Below, one piece after another: positions 10,045-21,715 of a stretch of 64,000 nt of DNA. The position numbers were made by a program, and so were the translations under genes. The notes under the pieces were generated by a model, which made no database searches, was not told the DNA's origin, and saw only the letters and a program-made list of their open reading frames with translations. How positions within the stretch are numbered: position 1 is the stretch's first letter; every line of letters begins with the position of its first letter. The stretch comes from Branchiostoma lanceolatum (lineage: Eukaryota > Chordata > Leptocardii > Amphioxiformes > Branchiostomatidae): the NCBI RefSeq assembly GCF_035083965.1, contig NC_089723.1:39687193-39751192 (forward strand). Reading direction: 5' to 3'.

Positions 10045-13000
10045 TTTTCTACACAGCCCACCAACGGAAACACGTCAATAAGTCAACAACACTACAAAAA
10101 CCTTCCACGATGCACATTTATACTTGGCTCCATTGGATAACTCTTACTAAGACACTGTCACGATCAGTGGGTGGATTTTACACAGCAGTAGATAGAGGAG
10201 ATTACATAGACGATACCGCGCAGCCTTCGTACAAAATGTGACGGGAAGAGAACAACCTGCTGGAAGGAGCACCAGTCTAAGGAGTACGACAGTACTTAGG
10301 GAAGACTGGATTCTACAGACCACCATGGGTGCCTACAGTCGCGGGTGGAGAGAGTGGGAGTAGCGAATGTTTCACCGTTTTCACACGATAGATATCAACA
10401 ATTTTCGGACCAAACGAACTGCAACTCGACCAATTAGACGATACCTCTACCTACCTTTCTGACCAATGCATGCGGATGTTCCAGTAGGAGGTATCGTATA
10501 CATATCTTCCACCAAGCTGCCATCAACACATACGTAGACAGAGCAATTTTCAACCACCCTACAGGGAAGAGTGTATTCTAGACCCTGCGGAGGACGGCGA
10601 CTTGGACCGGTACTGCAGCGACACAAGCGTGATCCTGGAGGATGTAACTACCGCTGGCGCGTGGTACCAGTTGTTGCCATAACAACGAAAGTGCACTGAT
10701 GCCAAATCATACACTGTTGTCCAACGGCCAACGGAACTTGGGAAGGCAGGCTGGATCTTACCGACCTGTTGGACTGGACTTGTGAAGGTAACCAGGGGGT
10801 GTTCAGCACAATCTTCCACCTAGCGATGTGTGTGCTAGGTACATCTTTATGTTACATACCAATCATTTAGGTATCAATTTAAAAAAAAAAAGGTTAAAAT
10901 GCTTGGTATACCTTTTTGAAATGATCAAAATGCTGAGAAACTTTGTGAAGTATGTTGTACTCTAACCGTGATTCCGTTGTCTACAGATGTGAAACTTTTC
11001 TACAAGATATCGAGCACGTACATGTATTATCGTGCATTTTGAATGATGCTGGAATTCTTCCGTTAACACAGTCTTTACATGAATTGTATGTTTCAACAAC
11101 AATAATACGACATACATTGAGCACAGAGAATTAAACCGCATGACTAGAACCAAGGATAAAACGTCCTTGCCAGAACTCAGAAATTGCATGGTGAGAAGCT
11201 TTCAATCTGCATCCGCCATCTTTCTTCACCTCCGAATGGGTAGTCACGTGACCAAGTAGTTAAAGGTCACATCGGTCACGTGACATGATCTATCTCATTA
11301 CAATGCGGATCAGATACACCCCAGCTAAAATCGGAAGCGTCCGAAGCTTCTGTAAAGATCTAACATGGAACCAATACTGCAATAAACGTGGGTAAGCTGG
11401 AACACAGACCTATACGAAGCGTGGGAATGAACAATATTATGTCTGCAAGAATCTACTATGAAGACCAAAACTGTTTTCGTTGATTCAAGTTCTATGAGCC
11501 ATTTGTACGTATGTATGATCATTTTTTCATCCCTCCTAATGTTGTCAAAACGATATCCATGTAAGGAGTACTAAAGCCCACTTGAATAGTAGATAAACAA
11601 AGCGTGTAAAGTAGGAAAGGATTTAGTTTGGTCTTCACTTTGTTTATCACGGTAGTTCCAGTTGTAGTCTATGTAATACCAAGAAACTGTTAATGATGGA
11701 ATCTCCACAGTAGACATTTTTAAACACATGATGCGGTAATTATAACCGTGAGCAAAATCGGTCTAAAAGGCTGAAAGAAGACAGTTTATGGTAAAATAAA
11801 TAAGTACAGTACAGAAAATGCAACTGGTGATCAACATGGGCGATATGTTTTTGGCTACAAAACCACCCCTTTTGAGTTTAACTTTGATAACTTACGTTGA
11901 ATTTCCAGTGGTGATGTTTGAATTCCCGTACAACCGTTTTTCCTACAGAACCTACGCCAGTGTGCAATCAAACCCTTTGCTTTTGTGATGAGATACTTTA
12001 GGAATTATTATGTACACCGCAGCTCCTTAAATGAGTGAAAGGGCAGCTTACATATAACAGCAGTTGAAAGGAAGGATGGTTCTAGTAGCTGTGCTCTGTC
12101 CAAAAGCTGTGCCACATTAAGTCGTTCTTGATCAGTTTACATAACCAGGATTATGGCCTTTTGAATGTACCACTACAGAAAAAGCCGCACGTGTCCTTAT
12201 GACAAAAGGCAAAAGTCAGACAATCATTCCAGGCTCCCTTCTAGATTACTGTGACATCTTCTGTTCTCCCCCTTTCCGACGTCTGGGCTTCGTTTGCACT
12301 CAGCGTAAGTGAACATCATTTTTGACACCCAGACAACATCTTAGCACAACGTTGGCCCGATTCTATTTTCCCTCAGGAACATGGACTTATTGAACGAGAC
12401 ACTTGAAGTGTGGGCTGATTTGTTCAGACAAAACGTAGCTGAACAACATATCCTCATAATCAGCACATAAACAGCGAGTTTTGGGCTTTGTACGTTTAAT
12501 CAAAAAACTTCTGGGACCATAACATTGGTAGGAAAAGATGAAACCTTTAATATTTTGAGATCATACTGCGTGAATAATTTCATCAGGTTTGAAACAATAT
12601 CACTCGATAACAAATTTCACAGCGAAGTGTTTCTGTGGCCGCCTGTCAGTATCATCTAAGGAAGGTGGCAGGTAGTCACTGAAACTTTGTTATCTTAAGA
12701 TCATACTACTTGAGGAATTCATATAAACTTGCAGCCCAATGGAAAATGATAGTAGAAAGATAATACTTATGATAGGTATTCCCCTTGTATAGGCAAAGGC
12801 TGTACACATCAGTGTACATCAATTATTTCCTTTGTTGTCAGATTACCGCTGGAGAGGTAGTATATGATGTTGGTATTTTCCTAATGTTAATCATGTCCAA
12901 TTGAATGTTGTGAAATATTCTTATGTCCTGAAGCTGACCAAATGTCCAGATTTTTCCCATGTCTGGACAATGAGACTGAAATGAAACTACGGACATATAC

Positions 13001-13695
13001 ACAGTACTTCTGCAATGGAATGACTGGATGAAAACTGATACCGTATCTTTTGTACTTACTACATCTCTCACAAAGCTCTGCCTAGAAAATTACTATCAAC
13101 CACGAGACCAATGTGACATTAACGTGGTACCTGCTAGATAAATACACAGCCAAACAAGATACCGGATCAAGTGCAAAAGTTGACAACACTCTACATTGTC
13201 TACCTAGTTTTCTGTAGGCTATTCTAGTATCATGGGCATACATCAACGTTCCTTAAAGTTTACAGATGTTCATTTTTTGTTGTTGTCAGAACGTCGAAAA
13301 TGTTCATTCTTCTTCATTGTCCACGAGTTATATCCAAATGATTGTTGCAAAATTCCAAATACTATATATGAAGATGTATAAATTGTTTTGGATGCGGTAT
13401 ATGGATGCCAAGATTTAGTTTGTACGATGTATTTTCTGGTGTGTAGTTACATATCTGCCTGTATGAGAGGTATTTCATATGCCACAGTTGTAAATATTTT
13501 TGTCCGTATGTTGCAGTTTGTCGGTATTGCCATTAGTTAGTTTTCATAAGTACATGTGGCCGGAATCGCGGCTGCAGTGTATGACCCGTGTGAGACTTTT
13601 TTCCTTTTATATCAATTCTCTGAGAGGAGGAGGGTCGATGTCTACAACGGTTTTATCATCAGAACGTTTTCAATAAACTTTCTGAAACTTCCGAT
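10045..13695 (+). other. Probable long 3' UTR of the RasGRF gene
   Basis: No coding segment is recognisable for 3.6 kb after the stop. The first strong plus-strand AATAAA in a convincing 3'-end context is at 13672-13677, so I infer one long 3' UTR. It contains a pair of GTCACGTGAC palindromes at 11243-11252 and 11275-11284. A shorter UTR with an internal poly(A) site (an AATAAA-like motif near 11796) is possible. Confidence 0.5.
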
Positions 13696-13995
13696 TGGCA
13701 ACTGTGATCATTTATGAGATTTCACTTGTAGTTATAACTTATGTTATACAATAGTACATGCTAGACAAGAATATTGGTTATTAATATCTTTCGATATACA
13801 ATGTGTCACCTTGAAAACCAATTAACGATAAACCAATAATGCACACTTGTAGAAATGATAGAATTTAAACCTTTCAACAATGATAGTGCCAGTTTAAGTT
13901 GGCTACGATTATAGCATTTATGAACCACTTATGCCGTTTACGATGACATAATTAGAGTTTTACCTCCGAAAATAATTTCATCAGGTTGGTAGAAC

Positions 13996-14302
13996 ATAGG
14001 ATATTTTGAGTTTCTTTTAACACTACCAGGTAATCTCACCTGCTGACGTTCCGGTGTCTGTCAGACACCTTCTTCAGAGCTTCTGACTTGAGGACTGCTT
14101 CTCGCCGCTATGATATATGAACCGGGACGAGGGGATACAAGCTCAGCCACGTTTGGGATTGTGTTCTCGCCGCAAAAGCGCCACCTACATCGGCTACTTA
14201 TAGCGGCGAGAAGTAGTACTCCAGTCAGAAGCTCTAAAGAAAGTGTCAGACAGACGTCAGCAGGTGAGATTCCTGGTTGTATTGAAAGAAACTCATATGA
14301 TA
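13996..14302. mobile_element. Long-TIR MITE
   Basis: The left arm contains GAGTTTCTTTTAACACTACC and ATCTCACCTGCTGACG. The right arm carries the reverse complement with scattered mismatches, extending about 90 bp into CTTCTCGCCGCTAT. No open frame of note. It lies between the RasGRF and TPM genes. Confidence 0.7.
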
Positions 14303-15284
14303 ATGAATGGTCAGTGACCTCTAACCACCAATGATGCCACCGAGAGAGCACGGCACCAACTCCTACACCTCCTTCAGAGTCCACGGGAAAGAGCAACGTT
14401 CATGTCTAACGATTACAACTACCTGGTCTGTATTTGTTTCCTTAAAAATGATCCGTTCCCCCTGAACAAGACTTTACGACATCTGGACTTCCTGAATGTA
14501 CAGAAACCTACGTGTCGACTTCAGCCGTAGGAGTTATGATAAGAATAATGTTGTGAAACATTTATGGCATGTCGGACATTATCGATACAATCAATAAATC
14601 AACCAACCAAACAAATCAATCAATCAATCAGTCAGTCAATCAATCATCCACGGGCATGAACTCTTATTATCATCATTATAACTATCAATGCGGCTGTTCA
14701 TATTGTTTTTTCTATCATAGTATAGCGCCAATGTTTGTAGGACTATAGACAGTCACCAGCCGTGTAAACCGTACTGTTGTGTAAACTCTGGCGTTCAGCA
14801 TGGATCGGTTGAACTCCGGTCAAAGCAGTTCTCCTGTATTGCCTGTGTATTTGTGTTTATAGTCTCGCCTTCGAGCGGCGCAGAATTCTGCTGTGACGGG
14901 AAGGAGGTACGCTACACCGATCCTTTGTGTCTGCTGACGAGTTTCTGGGAAACCAGGAATAGCTGACACACACAGGTATTGTTTATCTGTTTCGCGTAAC
15001 CGGTAAATTGTTATTAGGTGTAAAATACTAGTTGTACGGTAGGAACAAGCTGTATCAGAGCAGACTGTAAGGTTGATGGACCCATTCTCTTTTCGATAAG
15101 TGTGGCTGGATTTTTAACGTGTGGCTCTCATCGAACACGGGATATCCGGCATTACGTAACCTCCAACAATCCAGGAACTCATGTTCACCTGAGTGGAGAT
15201 GAGCAGCGTCACGTGAAGGTATTACAACTGCGTTAAAATACGTGTTGCATCATTGTACCATCTCTGGCGGTGAAAGAGAGTAAA

Positions 15285-15425
15285 TGTGGTCTCGATCCAG
15301 TTTAGCGCACTGAAGAGCTAAATCCTTCCTGTAGCGTGCATGTCGACAACAGCCGGGATTCTAACCCGCGACCTCTTGGTAGAGAGGCAGGGTCGCTAAC
15401 CATTAGACTACGCAGGCTACTGAAG
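15285..15425 (-). mobile_element. tRNA-headed SINE remnant
   Basis: Read on the minus strand it begins GTAGCCTGCGTAGTCTAATG, an A-box-like head, and has a B-box-like GGGTTAGAATCCC. The related copy at 47255-47582 has a better B box. Its boundaries toward 15050 are unclear. Confidence 0.55.
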
Positions 15426-15687
15426 CTGGATGTTACTGTGCCTTCAACAGGTGCGTTTAGTGACTTGATATACTCGGTCTCACCTCAGGAATTTAGTCTT
15501 ACGCGCACGTTCTCCACTTCAAATAGTTGGAACGGGTTCAACGTTTAAGAGCGGGGCAGGATCACTCGACCATCAGATAGTCTTACTTTGTAAACATCAA
15601 AGGTTGAATGATCTTGCTGACTAACCGACCAAAGTGGTGAACTTTCGAGCAACTTGATCTTGAGTTCCTTGACGCTGGCGAACCAAA

Positions 15688-18600
15688 ATGTCTCCAATAC
15701 TACAGGTCGTCTTTTATACCATCTTGGTTCTGGTTCTCCACGGGAAGCACGGACGTGTGTCCTGTACGACCCCGGCACCCCTGGCCTCGGCTTGGCGGGC
15801 GCAGGACTACCCCAGCCCGCTGACGGAGTGGGAGCGGTGCGGTAGGAACAAGTCTTCGTACCTCTGCGACCCGGACGGAATACTGCCTCACGATGATGGT
15901 AAGTAAAGCGGTGTTTTTCTTGCCACCCGAAAACCTTGATTTAGGCCTTAGAACACTGTTTACAAGGCATTTCGTGCACTTCACAACAAAGTGTACTATA
16001 ACGTCGAATCGCGTTGATTTTTTTAATGCGTATCTTAGACTTTTCCATATGAGAAACCACCTTGGCAAATGACTTGTATGCCTAGTCATCTGTCGAAACG
16101 TCGAAACCATCGTGTTCTTGGCGTGTTTTACAGTGTTTGTAGATCCAAGTTTCCGAGTATTATGCAGACTATAGCTAATGGGGCGGATAGGAAGCGATAG
16201 TTGTTTGGCATCACACCATTACCTTCGTTACCACCACGCTTCCCAAAACAAAAACCTTTACTTGAATCAAACAGTGTTTGTAGTAATCGAATTAAACATG
16301 TTAATATTTCTGACCTTATTTTTCCAAGAGATTTTGGCATGAAGTATAGTTCATATCTATTACGTGATACTCCTAGCTGAGGTATTTAGCAGGGAAAGCC
16401 TGGGTTTCTGAGACTAAGGCCACCAGTCCACTTGACGGCGATCACGCTACGCCCTCGCTGCGACCAACATTGGATTTCTGTAACCCTTGACGTCATATTT
16501 GGAATATCATGCAAAATATAAAAAAATATGAATTCATCATCGTTACAATCAGTCGACGTACTTAAGTATGTTTAAGTGACAACAAAACAAATTTAAAGAG
16601 TCTTTTTTTTTAAAATCGATTCTTTTGTATGAAATTTGTTGAGCACTCTGTCCAATCGCTTTGTCGCAAGGCGGTCGCAGCGAGGTCGTCACCTTAGCGG
16701 AATGGTGTGTAAGGGAAGTAGCCTTGCGTAACGGTGACGCACCGGTAGCCATGGTGACGCATCGGTTACCATGGTGACGGTATTCGGTACGATCAAATTA
16801 CAGACAAAGGTTCGTAAGCGCTTCTCCGGGTAAGAGCAGGCTTAACTGTTAGAGAACAAAGTGTACCTATGACAGTCTGGGGGAAAGGTTGCCAGGATCC
16901 GATTCAAATATGAAAACCCTAATTGTTATATAAACTCTCTCACCACAGTGCGACTTGCATAATGTGTAGTACGTAATGTAAATCTGTTATGTTTAGGAGT
17001 GGACGTGCCCAATATTTATGTATGTAACATTGATGTATGTATGTATGTATGTACTTGCACAATATGTATGTATGTTTGTATATATGTATCTATGCCATGT
17101 CTCTAACAACAATATAACTGCTGATGTGTTTATGAGCTTTCACAATATTGTATTCATGTTACTTGCCCAATATGTGCGTAATGTACGTAATATCTGATAT
17201 TCTAACCATACACCCCCGAAGCCACCATTTTGGACGATCTCCTCTTCAACGTCACCATGGAGACGGCCTGCCCGTGTGAGAACAGGACCCGGTGCCGCCG
17301 GTGGGACACGGACACGGTCACCGTGTTCAACGACACGGAACGCTGCTCCCGCAACACAACCACGACCTCTTGCGACTCCTGTCGGGAGGACAGCTGTGGC
17401 GGTGAGACCGTTGAAGATCAACGGTCAAAGGTCATGAACTGTACTTCCTGCAGCTGCGCGGCTTCTTGTGACACCGTGACGGCAGGTTGTCTCAGAGGTA
17501 TTCTTTTTTAATTTTGGCGCCAAAACTGCAAATATATGCTTAAACTATTTAGAATGACATTGAAAAGTAATTTTCAATATATCAGCGTCATTTTATTCAC
17601 ATTTTCATTTTCCGGTTGTAAAGAACGGGAAAACAAGCCATCAGAGTCCCCCGGTTTTTGGTAGCCTACGAAAACTCGAACAAAATGGCTGATAGCTGGT
17701 GGAAAGTGTTCATATTTCAAAACGTTCACAGCAAGGTTGTATTCATACGCTGTGAATATTGTTCTGCGGTGCAAACAGGCACCTACTATTGATGTAGAAA
17801 AATGACCAAATAATGTGACTTTGTTCCGATGTTTTTATCGGTCAGATTCTGCAGTAAGTACCTTTAACGGCAGCAGGGTGTGCACGGAAGTGGCGGGAAG
17901 AGGGCAGGGTTACGTCATGACTGTCGCGCTGATGCGGAGGATGACCCTCATCACATCGTACAAGTAGGTTCCTGATTTACAGTTCATCGTTATGTCTTCT
18001 TATTCTTAAAATGTTAGAGGAGTAATGACTCCGGTAACCACATAGGTCCTCCTCCCTCAAACATTTTCAACTACATTTTCAGTCCTTTAATTGTTTCAGC
18101 TGTGTTGCAATTCGTCTGCTCAATCCTCGTAGCTATACTCTTCCTCCTCCTCCTTGGTTGACCCCTTCTCTTGCAGCCTTTCCACCGACCAAGTAGACGG
18201 AACATGTTTGTGCTTAGACAAATGGCTTGTCTCGATGGTATTGGACAACATCGGTTGTGTCATAAAAGGTAATAATGACTGCAGTTTGAAATAGATGTAC
18301 GCATCTTTTCACGGTATTCTGGAAGATTGTACTTCGCAGAAAATGCGTTTATGTGTAAACGCAGGTCCGTATATCCTACAAATGCTATCATGGTCGACAA
18401 TAATCATCTCAAGTCAACAAAGGCACAGTTACGAAATGTAATAACAACATTTGCACAGATGTTGGCAGTAATCTAGGGAAAATCAACAGTTGCGCTGCAA
18501 CAAACGGCTTGAGGCTGTTATCAGAAAACAGTTCCTCTTTACCTCCAGTGACCCGGAAACAGTAGACCTTGCCGCCAATCGCTTCGCCGATTTCTTCCGG

Positions 18601-19442
18601 GATAGCTGGAAATTCGGCAGGTGCGAAGAGGCCATTGTGGTGGTCATCTCCATGGATGAACAACAGGTATGAAGTCAGAAAAGTAAATGGCCTAACCGAT
18701 GAATCAAACCAGGAACAAGTCAGTATTGCGCTGCGGAATGTGACAGACGGACATCAAAACATCCTTGGTTCTGTTAAAACAACCTTGTAATCCGGAACCA
18801 GATACCGTTACCCTAGGTTTCACACGTTAAGCTCAGTTGTTTTGCTCATCTAATTACAGTCGGCAAATCATCTCTCGTTTTTTTTCTTATCCTAAATCAA
18901 AAAGGGTTGTCTGAAAAATTCAGTTTCTACTCGTTTTTCCAACACAAATTTTACAGCATCACTCGTTGTTGTAGATCTACACCTCGACGGAAGAAGCGGC
19001 TGGCCGAAGACTCTCTGATCTGGACCTGCTCCACCTCTACCGCGATTACGTCACTGACAACTTCTGGACCGGAAATATCACCCAGCGACTTCCGGTCCTC
19101 ATCAAACAGTTCATAACTTTGATGAACACTCCCGACCCCCCGCGGAGACCCTTCGATGTGTGGTTAGACCGTTGGGGGAACTGGTTTCTCCTGAGTCTGA
19201 TTTGTGCAACGATCCTGTTCTGCATCGTCTACAAGCAGCGCCTGATGATGTATAAAAGATTCCCCGCCTGCTGCCAGAAAAGGTGGCTGAACTATAAAAA
19301 CAAGGGCAGGAGGTGCAGCGCGCTGACAGAAGCAGCTCCAGACGAAGTGATGCTGTACGGAGACACGATCAGCAGCATGCGTCTGGAACTAGAGGAGGAG
19401 GAGTTACAGATAAGGAGGAACAGGCAAGGGTTCACCTGGTAG
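15688..19442 (+). CDS. TPM-domain (MOLO1-like) membrane protein with Cys-rich insertion
   Basis: Exons: 15688-15898, 17222-17497, 17846-17963, 18177-18268, one ending at 18666 (start about 18470-18532), and 18975-19442 (TAG). A signal peptide (VVFYTILVLVLHGKHGRVSC) is followed by WERCGRNKSSYLCDPDGIL, the entry motif of MOLO1-type TPM domains. A Cys- and Asn/Thr-rich insertion follows, then GQGYVMTVALMRRM, FADFFRDSWKFGRCEEAIVV and IYTSTEEAAGRRLSDLDLLH, which match the TPM core. A C-terminal membrane helix (FLLSLICATILFCIVYK) and a short basic-acidic tail end the protein. In C. elegans MOLO-1 is an auxiliary subunit of levamisole-sensitive acetylcholine receptors; that role here is inference. 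The start of the fifth exon is unresolved because no AG acceptor fits the phase left by 18268. AATAAA at 20593-20598 could end the message. Confidence 0.8.
16430..16720. mobile_element. Probable MITE, related to 36785-36940
   Basis: Contains GTAACCCTTGACGTCATATT and GGAATATCATGCAAAATAT, with similar sequence at 36830-36890. The ends carry loosely inverted TCGCTGCGACC-like segments. Located in the first intron of the TPM gene. Confidence 0.4.
16745..16778. promoter_or_regulatory. Two X-box-like (RFX) sites
   Basis: GTAGCCATGGTGAC at 16745-16758 and GTTACCATGGTGAC at 16765-16778 match the RFX X-box form GTNRCC-N2-RGYAAC closely. They are 20 bp apart in intron 1 of the TPM gene. Confidence 0.35.
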
Positions 19443-21050
19443 ATGAACATCGGATCAATTTTGTTCAACTTACGTTCTAGAAATAGTTCAAGAGTTATCA
19501 ACCCAGGCGTTCAAAAAGAATCCTAGGACTATCATAGACTGGAACTCGTTGCCAACAAGTACTGTAGGGTCATCCTCACTATATAGCGTTTGAAAACACT
19601 TATAACTAGCTGTGTGACAGTTCATTCTGTGTGATATAACCAGCTGCAACGCGCCGCGTGCCTGCGAAGCTGGTCTGTTATACACCGAAGAGCAGTTTTA
19701 ACGTACACATACAGAAGTTATTTCAACAGTCTCGCAGTTTCAAAGGTGTTTAGTTGAGACGTCTGGACGCAATTAAAATGGCATGGTTTTATTCATCATT
19801 TGCAGATAATCAGTAATGATTCTAATTCTATACAAAAGCCGATGGCACATATATAGGTCATGGTTATTCGTACTAGTATCGTAACAAGTTGGTGAAAATC
19901 AGGACCTTCAATATAAGTGAGCGAAGGTAAAAATTGTTAATGGCAGTGAATTCAATATATTTAATTCGGTTTTGGTACATCTATGTATACATATTACTCA
20001 TGCGATAGGAAGCAACTCCATTTAACACCATTGTGTTTCAGTAGTTTAAAGACAGTAGGCAGACAACGGCAATACGTTGATGAAAGTTAGACATCCAGGT
20101 AGTAAGATACGCCAAAAATAATTACTCAAGCAACTGGATAAAGTTTTGAAACAGTCAGACGTTTCAGACAGCATCCGCTATCTTTCGTCAGTGACTAAGT
20201 AAACGAAGGAACTGAGAACACTAGGTTTTATACCAAAACTCTGAATGGGTATGTTAATAAGGTTAAGACAATTTAGGATGTCTTGAAGTAGTCTTTAAAA
20301 GATTAATTCAAGACAAAGACAACGGCAATGTTTATATATATTGTGCATCATATTTGACTTACTCTTATAGTATTACCTATAACTTTGTTTGTTCGTCAGC
20401 AACTTTACATATATTGGCACGTTGAAGATATCACACATCCCCAGACTTTTGACTATAGATTGAACTAGAAGCCAGAATATACAGTCGACTGTGCTTCATC
20501 ATATACTGCATTCTGTACATTCTTCTCTTTTGTACAACAACCTTTCAATCGCTAAGTGTCTTTAAGGGAGTCCAATAATAGCTATTAGGACGAATAAATG
20601 TATGTACAGTCTGGAATCGACATTGTGTTATGGCTTTTTGTCTCCTATGTGCAGTTAATTTCATAGCAGCAACTACAGTTTGCTAATAGATACTAAATAT
20701 CGAATGCTTGCAAGTCCAGCTGTGTTGGTGCAAATCATTCTGAAGCAAAGTAGAAAGTAGATTTCCTGGAGTTGGACAGTCGGAAATCTGGGTGGGTCAA
20801 ATATTTGTGTTGTGAATTAGTTAAACTTTGCTTCAGAAAACAGCGAATAGTGCTTGAGTTATTGTTTACAGACAAAGTTGTCAATTCTTTGCATAATATA
20901 TTCTACAAATCTAACAATACCTTTGATGTGTACCACCTGATGCATACTTTAACCATCGCCCTGCTGCCTTATCGGTAACCAACACAAATTAGCAGACCGG
21001 AGGTTGATCCTCCAATACTGTGTAGTTTAACTTTAAGCAAACTTCATATC
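19443..21050. other. Convergent intergenic region, no gene seen
   Basis: Lies between the 3' ends of the TPM gene (+) and exchanger A (-). It holds a plus AATAAA at 20593 and a dispersed repeat at about 20085-20240 (TTACTCAAGCAACTGGAT and GACGTTTCAGACAGCATCCG) also seen near 9460, 42860 and 54780. I see no supported coding exon. Confidence 0.6.
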
Positions 21051-21054
21051 TATA

Positions 21055-21715
21055 TGATCCAGAGGGCAGATGGGCATGTGAGAAGTAAAGATGCTCAGCT
21101 CGTACGTAGATGATCAGATGTCGGCGTCCAGAGGACAGATGGGCATGTGGGAGGTGAAGATTCTCAGGTCGTAGATAGATGATCAGATGTCGGCGTCCAG
21201 AGGACAGATGGGCATGTGGGAGGTGAAGATTCTCAGCTCGTAGATAGATGATCAGATGTCGGCATCCAGAGGACAGATGGGCATGTGGGAAGTGAAGATG
21301 CTCAGGTCGTAGATAGATGATCAGATGTCGGCGTCCAGAGGACAGATGGGCATGTGGGAAGTGAAGATGCTCAGCTCGTAGATAGATGATCAGATGTTGG
21401 CGTCCAGAGGACAGATGGGCATGTGGGAAGTGAAGATTCTCAGGTCGTAGATAGATGATCAGATGTCGGCGTCCAGAGGACAGATGGGCATCTGGGAAGT
21501 GAAGATGATCAGATATCGGAATCCAGAGGACAGATGGGCATGTGGGAAGTGAAGATGATCAGCTCGTAGATAGATGATCAGATGTCGGCATCCAGAGGAC
21601 AGACGGGCATGTGGGAAGTGAAGATGCTCAGCTCGTAGATAGATGGTCAGATGTCGGCGTCCAGAGGACAGATGGGCATGTGGGACGTGAAGATACTCAG
21701 CTCGTAGATGATGGC
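21055..21715 (-). repeat. 69-bp tandem array of exchanger A's C-terminal codons and stop
   Basis: About nine copies of a 69-bp unit; one copy is shortened by about 36 bp. On the minus strand each unit encodes [19 protein letters not shown] followed by TGA. Because 69 is 23 codons, all full units stay in frame with the gene. The copy at the top of the array is the true C terminus (stop 21647-21649). Confidence 0.9.
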
